NCBI GenBank assembly: GCA_030637065.1
Contig: DAOVVQ010000002.1
Span: 1 to 33,654 of the forward strand
From: Planctomycetota bacterium
GTDB taxonomy: Bacteria > Planctomycetota > Phycisphaerae > Sedimentisphaerales > Anaerohalosphaeraceae
Direction: 5' to 3'
DNA length: 33,654 bases
Shown here: piece after piece, positions 25,329 to 33,654 of the stretch
Numbering within the stretch: position 1 is the first letter of the stretch
Layout of the letters: every line of letters begins with the position of its first letter
The notes under the pieces: generated by a model
Told to the model about the DNA's origin: nothing
Database searches by the model: none
Seen by the model: the letters and a program-made list of their open reading frames with translations, nothing else
Made by a program: the position numbers and the translations under genes

Positions 25329-27143
25329 TCAATACTCTAACGGTGACGGACGTCCATACTTGTGGTCTTTAGTGGGTTTCTTGGCCTTGCAATAGGGATG
25401 AGCACCATCGCGGCCGTACCAGTCGAATTCAACTTTGCGCCCGTGCAAACGCCACATTCGCGGAGACGTGTTGTGCAGCCAATCCAAGGGTTCGCCCAGC
25501 GGTTGCGGTTTGGCCGCCGCGGCGAAGGCCATCTTGAGGGCATTTTGTTGCTCCCTTCCAAGGGCGGCCGGACTTGCTGATACAAATAACGGTGTTCCGC
25601 TTTCGGCCAACAGTTGTAACCATTGCTTGTTCATGGCCCAAGGTATCTGCCGGGTCAACCCAACGCAATCAGCATCGCAAAGAAAGAAAGTGCCATGTTG
25701 AGCCATGCGGAATGCAAGTGTATTAATTCCCATCTTCCGCGTGCGTTCCCATATCTTGCCGCTGGTATCATTACCTGTCCGCTGGATCTCGAAAATCCCC
25801 GCGCATAAATGCCCAATGGTGTTGCAGCCAATGATGAGCGCTTTGCCGGCAGCATGGCGTATTGTTCGATAGAGTCCCGTCACGATTTCCGCAGTCGTCT
25901 TTGATCGGTCATTGAAGGTCCAACCATCCGCCGTAAGAAATGAACCCATTTGATAACCCCAGTGCCCAAAAATATCGACCGTGCTGAAATCGTGTTTTAT
26001 CAGATCATAGCCCCAATCGACAAATCGCCGGATATCGGCGCCGATCCGTTCGAGCACCTCTGGAATCGATGGGTCCAGAACGGGATGTCGTCTTGTCATA
26101 ACCATCGTGAAACGATCATCTGGAAGGCATAGCGAAATGGGATCGGCTTTCGTGGCATCGAGCGGCCTATAGTGGATGCCCGGACGAACGCCCTGATTGC
26201 GCATCGCCGCGGACAGGCCTGGCATATCGGGGAACCGCTCATTGCCATGCTCCCAACAAGGAACGGCATCACGGTTGTTCCAGCCGCCATCGATGATCAT
26301 ATAAGGCCGGTTCCTGGCATCGGAGGCGTGCTCCGAGATGATGCGGCTGTCCTTGATAATACCTTCATGAGTATTCTTTCCATATGCATAATACCAATCA
26401 TTACCACCATACACCGGCCATTCGGGCAAACGCGGAGTTTCGCAGAGCATACGGCAAAACGCTTGCGCCGCCAAAAATGGGGATTCCCCTTCCCCGCGCC
26501 GCGTCACGACGGTCGCGGCGAGTAGTCTGCGATTGCCAAGGAGTACGCCTTGCCCGCCAGAACGCACATCCAGCCAGAGACTAATGCCTGAATCATCGAC
26601 TTGCCACCAGCACATCGCCGCCGGACCTGTCTTAACGCCGTATCCCGAAGTGTGTTCTCCCGTATAGGCTAAAAAGTAAAATGGCATCACCCGATCTGCA
26701 ATTCGGCAACGCCACTCAAGCTCGCCATAACCGCGTTCCCACTCATCTCCAAGAAAAAGGGGGTCGTCCGGAAATGCCTCGGATTGCCATCGAAGATGCA
26801 CGCGTTCCAGCGAGGTGTTCGGAGCCTCTATACTAATAGGTAATTCACCATTTGAAGGCCGGACTTCAACGAGTAAATTCGTTCCCGTCCATTTCTCAGT
26901 GTCCGCTCTGCTCAGTTCATGGAATCCTTCCTCCGTGAATGCCATTACCCGGTCGGGCGGTCGAATGATGTCGACAAAACCAGAGGCTTTACGGCTATTT
27001 TTACCACTCTTGGAATCTTTTCCGCTACCCGCCCCTGCCGCTGAGATCGCCAGGGAGGCCGTGGACGCGGAAGCCGCGAGAGTCATGAATTTACGTCTGG
27101 ATACCAACGTGTTTTGCCGATTTGAATCCGTCTGTCTTGTCAT
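25329..27143 (-). CDS. Melibiase/alpha-galactosidase-like glycoside hydrolase (GH27/GH36-type fold), Tat-exported
   Basis: Tat leader SRRKFMTLAASASTASLAISAAG; RPYMIIDGGWNN; GIHYRPLD; nucleophile-like YDLIKHDFSTVD; FFLCDADCVGL; RRDIR-type region absent so family uncertain. Confidence 0.75.
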   Translation of the reverse strand: MTRQTDSNRQNTLVSRRKFMTLAASASTASLAISAAGAGSGKDSKSGKNSRKASGFVDIIRPPDRVMAFTEEGFHELSRADTEKWTGTNLLVEVRPSNGELPISIEAPNTSLERVHLRWQSEAFPDDPLFLGDEWERGYGELEWRCRIADRVMPFYFLAYTGEHTSGYGVKTGPAAMCWWQVDDSGISLWLDVRSGGQGVLLGNRRLLAATVVTRRGEGESPFLAAQAFCRMLCETPRLPEWPVYGGNDWYYAYGKNTHEGIIKDSRIISEHASDARNRPYMIIDGGWNNRDAVPCWEHGNERFPDMPGLSAAMRNQGVRPGIHYRPLDATKADPISLCLPDDRFTMVMTRRHPVLDPSIPEVLERIGADIRRFVDWGYDLIKHDFSTVDIFGHWGYQMGSFLTADGWTFNDRSKTTAEIVTGLYRTIRHAAGKALIIGCNTIGHLCAGIFEIQRTGNDTSGKIWERTRKMGINTLAFRMAQHGTFFLCDADCVGLTRQIPWAMNKQWLQLLAESGTPLFVSASPAALGREQQNALKMAFAAAAKPQPLGEPLDWLHNTSPRMWRLHGRKVEFDWYGRDGAHPYCKAKKPTKDHKYGRPSPLEY

Positions 27144-27156
27144 TTTTTAGTTTCCT

Positions 27157-28341
27157 TTAGGGCTGTGTAGGGTGCGTAAGCAGGTAAAGCATGAGTGCGG
27201 AGGGAAAGACAGCGTGGGCGCCATCCTGTCCGAGTTCACCGGCGGGAAAGTGGCGGATCGCGGGAGCCATGATTGTTGCGGCCTTTTTCTTATCGCCATG
27301 TGCTACGAGGATGAGACCGAGTTGGAACGCTCGCTTGGGGTCCGTTTGGGGGGTGTACAGAGTCGGTGTGGCGGGTGTCGCGCGTTTGGGGCATGCCGGG
27401 CCGGTGTTCGGAGCGGTCATGGGAAATATGCATTTGATGGCGAAACCCGAGCCCTTATCGAGGGCGGCCTTGAGCGAGGCGTCCTTCGATGCGTCGGTAA
27501 AACGATGGATTTGAATAAGGGATTCCATTGTGACCATGAAGTAGCCAACGGTGTCTTTGTTGCTGGGGTCATTTCCATTGAGGCCATAGTGCCAGAAACC
27601 GTCGGGCTCCTGAGCGGGGAGGACCTGGCTGCTTACGCACCTGTCCGACTTCTGCTTGAGGCGAGCGGCAAGGGCGGGATCGATACTCTTGACACAGTCA
27701 CTGACCACAGCGGCGGCGAAAGAAACGGCTGCGGTCTTGTTTACGGACGAGGGCTTGCTGATGGGGTGCTTGGGAACGCCGGTGTTGACGTCGATGGTTG
27801 AGGCCCACCAGCCCTCTTCGTTCCAGGGGTAGCTGTCGATGACTGTGGCGATGTACCGGATGTCGTCGTCGCGACCGCCGGCCTTGTGGTAAATACGGGC
27901 CAGCGCGGCGGTATACCAGCCGAAGGCCGGCGGGCCTCCGCTGGGGAAGGCACGGCCGTCTTCGGTTTCATTTTCCTTGATGTAAATGACGCCAAACTTC
28001 ATCGCCTTCATTTTGGCAAGGACGCGGTCGGCGAGTTGAAGTGCCGCCGAACGGTAGGCCGGATCGCCCGTTAGCTCGTGCATGAATTCAAACGCCATCA
28101 ATGTCAGGCTTTCGGCGCTTTTACCCTTGAGATCGGCGACCTGGCCATCGGTATCGATGAGCAGGTCAAGGTGGTGCGTGACCGCCGATCGGAGTCGGGC
28201 GGGCAAGTCAGCAGCGGCGATCGGTTTGATGTCTGTAAAGTCGCCCGAGGGAAACTTTTTCGGCTGTTCTACCGGGGCGCAGGACGTTATGCAAAAAATC
28301 ACAATGACACAGAAGATGAATACCGATAGCCTATCAAGCAT
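27157..28341 (-). CDS. Lipoprotein with likely alpha/alpha six-hairpin glycosidase-type domain
   Basis: Lipobox-type CVIVIFCITSC; helical repeats with LTGDPAYRSAALQLADRVL, FGWYTAALARIYHKAGG, WNEEGWWAST; start MLDRLSVF at 28341 with CAGGAG 7 nt upstream; ends 13 nt before the alpha-galactosidase start. Confidence 0.6.
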   Translation of the reverse strand: MLDRLSVFIFCVIVIFCITSCAPVEQPKKFPSGDFTDIKPIAAADLPARLRSAVTHHLDLLIDTDGQVADLKGKSAESLTLMAFEFMHELTGDPAYRSAALQLADRVLAKMKAMKFGVIYIKENETEDGRAFPSGGPPAFGWYTAALARIYHKAGGRDDDIRYIATVIDSYPWNEEGWWASTIDVNTGVPKHPISKPSSVNKTAAVSFAAAVVSDCVKSIDPALAARLKQKSDRCVSSQVLPAQEPDGFWHYGLNGNDPSNKDTVGYFMVTMESLIQIHRFTDASKDASLKAALDKGSGFAIKCIFPMTAPNTGPACPKRATPATPTLYTPQTDPKRAFQLGLILVAHGDKKKAATIMAPAIRHFPAGELGQDGAHAVFPSALMLYLLTHPTQP

Positions 28342-28645
28342 AATGAAACTCCTGCACAAACGTGAATTTTGGGGGCAGATCTAACATTATTACATTTTTC
28401 TCATACGTGTTCACAGCACGTCTCCGATCTTACCACAACCCCGCCATCGCGACTGATCATAGCAAACGCAAGCCAGGATTTCAACGGATAATTTCATTGA
28501 ATCGCAAGGCTGGAGAACCCTCGGGCACTTATCCTGATTATCTAAGAGCGACTACTTCGACGCCAGGCCCAGAGCATTCGTCAAGCATAAAATGCGCAAT
28601 ATATATAACACTACACTATTGCCCGAAAAAAAATACTTAAAACGC

Positions 28646-28674
28646 TTGACTTAGCGAATTCAGGGAAATATAGT
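28646..28674 (+). promoter_or_regulatory. Candidate sigma70-type promoter for the 28717 operon
   Basis: TTGACT (28646-28651), 17-nt spacer, TATAGT (28669-28674), about 40 nt before ATG 28717. Confidence 0.6.
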
Positions 28675-28716
28675 TGAAAAAGTCAGGTATAAGAAAGAAA
28701 CACGGGAGCACCCACG

Positions 28717-30780
28717 ATGCGAAACATGGCCTATCTAATTCTTTTAGTTTTTGTCTGCCAGATTGCGTCCATCTCCTGCTCCAATATGGAGAGCGGCACT
28801 GAAGATATACTCTTAACGGATGAATTCGGCGCCCTGAAGGTCGGGATGTTTTCCACCTTTGTAAAGGCCCACGCCGAGTATCACTACCGGCCCGACGCTG
28901 CGCCCAAGGGAAACTGGGTCGTGTCCACGCATGAAGGAGATGTGGGGAGCCAGCGTGCATGGTGGATCCTTCAGGAAAACGGCGTCAACATTATGACCCA
29001 GACCTATGACAATCCCATCATCTACTCCCACCCGATGGTGATCGCGGGAGACCCGCTGTGGAAGGATTATACCGTCGTGGTTTCTTTTGCTCCCGAGTCC
29101 ACCGAGAAACAGAGCGGTATCATGTTCCGCTATCAAAATGACCGGTGCTATTACTTCTTTGGAGTCAAGGGCGATAAAGCCATTCTCAAGATGGTCCATC
29201 ATGCCAACGCCTATCGTCAGCCCCATGAAATTGTGTTAGCGGAGAAACAGACATCCTACTCTTCGGGACAATACCTCACAGCTAAGATTACCGTTCAGGG
29301 CAATCGTATCCGTGCCGAACTGGATAATGGGACCATCCTGGAAGCCGAAGACGCCAACTATCCGACCGGAAAAATCGGATTGATGGCGGACGTTCCAACC
29401 CGATACAGATCGGTCGCGGTAACAACCACTTCTACGGGGAAAAGCCTCTTTCTGACGCAAAAGAGAGAACGCCAGGCCGAGGAGGACCGTCTCGATGCAG
29501 CCAATCCGAAAATGGTCGTCTGGAAGAAGATCCGAACGTCAAAATTTGGCGTAGGCCGAAATCTGCGATTCGGTGACCTGAACAACGACGGTGTGATCGA
29601 CGTTCTCATCGGCCAGGTGGTCAATCACGGCCCCAAGGGCTCTTACAGTGAAGTAAGCTGTTTGACGGCCATGACGTTCGACGGCGATATACTCTGGCAG
29701 ATTGGCAGGCCCGACCTTCTAAAATACTTCCTGACCAACGACGTGGGAGTGCAGATTCACGATCTCGACAACGATGGGCGAAATGAGGTTGTCTACTGCA
29801 TGAATTCGGAGATTCACATAGCTGACGGCGCAACAGGCGAAACGAAGTACAAAGCGCAGGCGCCCCTAAGCAAACCGCCGGAGGACTTTTACCCCCGTAT
29901 CCTGGGGGACTGTCTGTTCTTCTGCGATCTGCGCGGGACCGGCCACGATCGGGATATCATTATCAAAGATCGGCAGAAACACTTTTGGGCGCTTAACGAC
30001 CGCCTTGAAGTCCTGTGGGAAGGCGGCTGTGGCGACGACAGCCAGACTGGCCATTATCCTTACGCTTATGACCTGGACGGAGACGGGAAAGACGAAGTGG
30101 CTATCGGCTATGCGCTCTATGATGACGATGGAACGCAGATATGGACCCACGATGGTAAGCTCGGTCAACATGCCGACGGCGTCGCCATTGTGCCTTTCTA
30201 TCCCGACACGGAAAAGGAACCTCAGATCTTCTACGCCGCGAGCGACGAGGGATACATGCGTCTGGATCAGGAAGGAAACATTCTCAAACACCACTATATC
30301 GGACATGTGCAAAATCCGTCAGTTGCCAATTATCGTTCAGACCTGCCGGGACTCGAAACCGTCTCCATCAACTTTCACGGCAACCAGGGCATCACTACTT
30401 TTTATGACGCCGACGGCAACATCTATCACCAATTCGAACCCGTTCAGCACGGCAGCATGATGCTTCCTTTGAACTGGAACGGGGGGGACGAGGAATACTT
30501 CGTTCTTTCGGCCGATGTTGAGGAAGGAGGCGTTTACGACGGCTGGGGGCGACGCGTGATGCGATTTCCGGGAGACGGACATCCCGTCATGTGCAACGCC
30601 GTGCTCGACATTACAGGCGACGTGCGGGATGAAATTGTAGTCTGGGATCCGTATGAGATATGGGTATACACACAGGACGACAATCCCAAGAGCGGGAAAC
30701 TGTACAAGCCCGATCGCAACCCTTTGTACAACTATTCGAACTACCAGGCAACTATATCACTGCCGGGGTGGTCGAAATAG
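28717..30780 (+). CDS. Lipoprotein with concanavalin/LamG-like N-terminal domain and FG-GAP/VCBS-type propeller
   Basis: Leader MRNMAYLILLVFVCQIASISC; SGIMFRYQNDRCYYFFGVKGDKAIL...YPTGKIGLMAD; FG-GAP-like FGDLNNDGVIDVLIG, HDLDNDGRNEVVYC, YDLDGDGKDEVAIG. Confidence 0.75.
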   Translation: MRNMAYLILLVFVCQIASISCSNMESGTEDILLTDEFGALKVGMFSTFVKAHAEYHYRPDAAPKGNWVVSTHEGDVGSQRAWWILQENGVNIMTQTYDNPIIYSHPMVIAGDPLWKDYTVVVSFAPESTEKQSGIMFRYQNDRCYYFFGVKGDKAILKMVHHANAYRQPHEIVLAEKQTSYSSGQYLTAKITVQGNRIRAELDNGTILEAEDANYPTGKIGLMADVPTRYRSVAVTTTSTGKSLFLTQKRERQAEEDRLDAANPKMVVWKKIRTSKFGVGRNLRFGDLNNDGVIDVLIGQVVNHGPKGSYSEVSCLTAMTFDGDILWQIGRPDLLKYFLTNDVGVQIHDLDNDGRNEVVYCMNSEIHIADGATGETKYKAQAPLSKPPEDFYPRILGDCLFFCDLRGTGHDRDIIIKDRQKHFWALNDRLEVLWEGGCGDDSQTGHYPYAYDLDGDGKDEVAIGYALYDDDGTQIWTHDGKLGQHADGVAIVPFYPDTEKEPQIFYAASDEGYMRLDQEGNILKHHYIGHVQNPSVANYRSDLPGLETVSINFHGNQGITTFYDADGNIYHQFEPVQHGSMMLPLNWNGGDEEYFVLSADVEEGGVYDGWGRRVMRFPGDGHPVMCNAVLDITGDVRDEIVVWDPYEIWVYTQDDNPKSGKLYKPDRNPLYNYSNYQATISLPGWSK

Positions 30781-30847
30781 TACGTCGACCTCTCGGAGAA
30801 AGGAATATGTTACCATGCATAAAGGAAAATTGGATTGGAAGGTTATC

Positions 30848-32173
30848 ATGAACCGACGAGATTTTGTTCTCTCTTCGGCTGGTCTAACCGCTATGCTCTG
30901 CACGTCTGGTGTCTGGGCAGTCCAAAATACTTTTTCCAGGAAGAAGTATTATAAATTTGAGTCTTTTAACACAGACAAAACGCTCGCACCGGTTACTCGA
31001 GTCACTCCCGATGACGGATTCTACGTCCATACCTATTTCGATGTCTGTCCCTTCAGCCCCTCCGAACGTTACTATGCCGTCACGAAAATCCCATTCCAGG
31101 ACAAAATGCCCATCTTGGGCGACACTGCCCAAGTGTGCGTAATTGATCTGCAGGAGCAGACCATTCAAACGGTTTTCACGACGAAATGCTGGGGTTACCA
31201 GACCGGTGCCAATGTGAACTGGGGCTCGGCGGACCGCCACCTTTACACAAATGACGTAATTGGTGGAACAGCGGTTTGCGTGCGAATCGACCTGGAGACG
31301 GGCGAGACCAAGGCATTCGCCGGACCGCTCTATCACATCGCGCCGGATGAATCGTGTGTGATCGGCTTTCCACACGAGCTGCGCGATATCTCCCAGATTG
31401 GATACGGCGTTCCCCCGAGGAAGCCCGGCGACTTTGCCGCTCTGTCCATCGGTGCTGCAAAGGACGAGGGTATCTGGCGCACCGATTTAAAAACGGGCGA
31501 GAAAACGCTGCTTGTCAGTCTCGCCAACGTCGCAGCAAAAGTCCCCGAACCCGAGCAGAAGGAAGGCGGCACTTATTACTTCTGGCATTCCAAATTCAAT
31601 CGGCAGGGTACGCGAATCGTCCAGGTCTTGCGCTACATGCTGGAATATGGAACCTCCAGCCGAAATCCGATGGCCTTTACCTTCAACGCCGACGGAACGG
31701 ACATCCAGTACACACCGCTCTCGGACCGTGTGCCCGTGTGGGATAATGGTGGAGGTCACCCGAACTGGCATCCGGACGGCGAGAATATTTTGCGATGCCT
31801 GAGTCCCGATGGCGGCGACAGACGCTATTGCCTGTTTAGATACGACGGGTCGGATTTCAAGGTCCTCTGTCCAAAGATCAAGGCCGGCGGTCATCCAAGC
31901 ATCGAAGTTCGCGGCAAATATCTCATCACGGACGACACTCCAGTTATAGATGACATCCAGCACGTGACATTGAAACTGATCAACCTCGCGGCGGAGGAAG
32001 ATCGCGAGATATGTTCGATCCCGACCATAGACAGGCGTAATCTGGTGGATAAAGTTTTTCGGCTGGACGGTCATCCCGCCTGGAGCCGCGATTACAAAAA
32101 AGTTTCTCTCCAGGCAGCTGAGAAAGGTCGCAGGCAAATGTATGTAGTAGACTTGTCCGATTTGATTGGCTGA
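30848..32173 (+). CDS. TolB/WD40-like beta-propeller, similar in type to oligogalacturonate lyases (PL22-like), Tat-exported
   Basis: Tat leader MNRRDFVLSSAGLTAMLCTSGVWA; VCVIDLQEQTIQTVF, WRTDLKTGEKTLLVSL, GGHPNWHPDGENILRC, DGHPAWSRDYKKVSLQ. In-frame ATG at 30815 is an alternative; the track start 30653 overlaps the upstream gene. Confidence 0.68.
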   Translation: MNRRDFVLSSAGLTAMLCTSGVWAVQNTFSRKKYYKFESFNTDKTLAPVTRVTPDDGFYVHTYFDVCPFSPSERYYAVTKIPFQDKMPILGDTAQVCVIDLQEQTIQTVFTTKCWGYQTGANVNWGSADRHLYTNDVIGGTAVCVRIDLETGETKAFAGPLYHIAPDESCVIGFPHELRDISQIGYGVPPRKPGDFAALSIGAAKDEGIWRTDLKTGEKTLLVSLANVAAKVPEPEQKEGGTYYFWHSKFNRQGTRIVQVLRYMLEYGTSSRNPMAFTFNADGTDIQYTPLSDRVPVWDNGGGHPNWHPDGENILRCLSPDGGDRRYCLFRYDGSDFKVLCPKIKAGGHPSIEVRGKYLITDDTPVIDDIQHVTLKLINLAAEEDREICSIPTIDRRNLVDKVFRLDGHPAWSRDYKKVSLQAAEKGRRQMYVVDLSDLIG

Positions 32174-32249
32174 GAATAATATGGTGGGCAGCCTGATGAT
32201 TGTAGCAGAGTTTTAACGCAGAGATAGAAATCAAAGGAGAAAAAGTAAA

Positions 32250-33654
32250 ATGCCTTGGAACTTGAGACGGAGAGAGTTTTTGAGATTGACGGGTGCCAGC
32301 TTGGTAGGGGCAATTGGGGATGGTTTTCTGCGGGGTGCATTCATTCGTAACAAGGCCTTTGCGTCTGGGGCTGAAAAACTGAATATTATTTTTATCATGG
32401 CCGACGATCTGGGTTATGCGGACCTGGGGTGCTATGGGCAGAGATTTATTAAGACCCCGTGCGTGGACCGGATGGCAAGCGAGGGACTGAAATTTACGCA
32501 GTGCTACACGGGCGCAGTGGTTTGTGCGCCAAGCCGAAGCGTGCTTATGACCGGCCAGCACACGGGCCATACACGCGTCCGCGGCAACAAGGGCGTCAAC
32601 ACGCCGCCTCATGATGGGCAGGATGGGCGTATCCCCCTTCGTCCCGAAGATTTCACTGTGGCGAAGCTGCTCCAGAACGCCGGCTATCGCACGGGCATCA
32701 CAGGCAAGTGGGGCCTGGGCGAGCCCGGCTCCACGGGCCTGCCCAACGACCATGGATTCGACGAATGGCTCGGCTACCTGAACCAGGACCACGCGCCAGA
32801 CTATTTCACTGACTTTCTCTGGCGGAACAAAAAGAAGCAACCCATTGCCGGAAACACGGGCAATAAACGCTACGTCTACTCGCACGACCTCCTCACTGAG
32901 TTCGCCCTCGATTTCATTCGTGAAAACAAAAGCCGTCCCTTTTTCCTCTACGTTCCCTACTGCATCCCCCACGCCACGCTCGAGGTCCCGAATCTGGAGT
33001 CCTACGCCGACAAGGACTGGCCCGAGGATGCGAAGATCTTCGCCGCCATGGTCACGCGGATGGACCGCGACGTCGGGCGGATTCTGGACTTGGTGGACGA
33101 ACTCGGCATTGGAGGGAAGACTGTTGTCTTTTTCTGTTCCGACAACGGCTCGGCCCGCGGCTGGCAGGGTCTTTTCGACAGTTGCGGCCCACTGCGAGAG
33201 AAAAAGGGAAGTGTATACGAAGGTGGAATTCGAACGCCCATGGTGGTGCGCTGGCCAGGCAAGGTTCCAGCGAGCGAGACAAGCGAAGCAGTGTGGTACT
33301 TCGCCGACTTCCTGCCGACAGCGGGCGAACTTGCTGGTGTTCGGCTACCCGAGAACATCGACGGCATCAGTGTGGCGGAGGCTTTTTATACTGCGAAACC
33401 GCCAAAAAGATTGGCGAAAAAACTCAGGAACCGTTTTCTCTATTGGGAGGCTACTGGCAAGAAAGATTTTCGCCAGGCAGTACGCCACGGTCACTGGAAA
33501 GCCGTACGCCCCGGGCAAGGCAAAAGCCTGGAACTCTACGACCTGAGCAAGGACGTAGGCGAAACGAACGACGTGGCAGCCAAGAACCCCGAGGTCGTCG
33601 AGGAGATTGAAAGGGATCTAAAAACCTGCCGGACCGACTCGATCCACTGGCCCC
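32250..33654 (+). CDS. Sulfatase (family S1), Tat-exported; 3' end truncated by window edge
   Basis: Read manually from ATG 32250 with no stop to the window end: MPWNLRRREFLRLTGASLVGAIGDGF...KLNIIFIMADDLGYADLGCYGQRFIKTPCVDRMASEGLKFTQCYTGAVVCAPSRSVLMTGQHTGHTRVRGN...GKWGLGEPGSTGLPNDHGFDEWLGY; C-A-P-S-R signature. Absent from the ORF track, presumably because it has no in-window stop. Confidence 0.94.
   Translation, partial: MPWNLRRREFLRLTGASLVGAIGDGFLRGAFIRNKAFASGAEKLNIIFIMADDLGYADLGCYGQRFIKTPCVDRMASEGLKFTQCYTGAVVCAPSRSVLMTGQHTGHTRVRGNKGVNTPPHDGQDGRIPLRPEDFTVAKLLQNAGYRTGITGKWGLGEPGSTGLPNDHGFDEWLGYLNQDHAPDYFTDFLWRNKKKQPIAGNTGNKRYVYSHDLLTEFALDFIRENKSRPFFLYVPYCIPHATLEVPNLESYADKDWPEDAKIFAAMVTRMDRDVGRILDLVDELGIGGKTVVFFCSDNGSARGWQGLFDSCGPLREKKGSVYEGGIRTPMVVRWPGKVPASETSEAVWYFADFLPTAGELAGVRLPENIDGISVAEAFYTAKPPKRLAKKLRNRFLYWEATGKKDFRQAVRHGHWKAVRPGQGKSLELYDLSKDVGETNDVAAKNPEVVEEIERDLKTCRTDSIHWP

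Noticed and set aside
27172-27801. Plus-strand ORF (209 aa) antisense to the six-hairpin lipoprotein
   Set aside because: Gly/Val-rich mirror frame; the minus-strand gene has lipobox, SD and operon context.
31980-32972. Minus-strand ORF (330 aa) spanning the propeller/sulfatase junction
   Set aside because: Crosses an intergenic gap and is antisense to two supported genes.
32845-33546. Plus-strand ORF (233 aa) inside the third sulfatase
   Set aside because: Wrong frame of the continuous sulfatase CDS beginning at 32250; Ser/Arg-rich off-frame translation.

Overview
The window is a bacterial contig of Planctomycetes/Phycisphaerae character, judged from protein types only and not from any search. 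It opens inside a glycyl-tRNA synthetase gene. Next comes a long co-directional block (about 1.2-16.7 kb): two Tat-exported sulfatases, a class I methyltransferase, a TIM-barrel sugar isomerase/epimerase, a Tat-exported Gfo/Idh/MocA oxidoreductase, a ThuA-domain protein, and two very large exported proteins that combine PQQ-type beta-propellers with a methyltransferase-like domain. The middle (16.7-25.1 kb) holds a TlpA-like thioredoxin, a coiled-coil lipoprotein, a dockerin-tailed beta-helix protein, a lone GspF, a HicB-like antitoxin, an overlapping rnpA-merR-mlaD cluster and tRNA-Lys(UUU). The right end (25.3-33.65 kb) is a second carbohydrate-degradation locus: melibiase-like alpha-galactosidase, six-hairpin-type lipoprotein, FG-GAP lipoprotein, oligogalacturonate-lyase-like propeller, and a sulfatase cut by the window edge that is absent from the supplied ORF track. 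The most interesting observation is that the two giant propeller/methyltransferase proteins appear to use the same three modules in permuted order. One carries a heptanucleotide repeat at its module junction. Several small intergenic repeats and hairpins are also noted. No CRISPR array, transposase, phage or rRNA was recognised. All family calls come from reading motifs; no database search was run.
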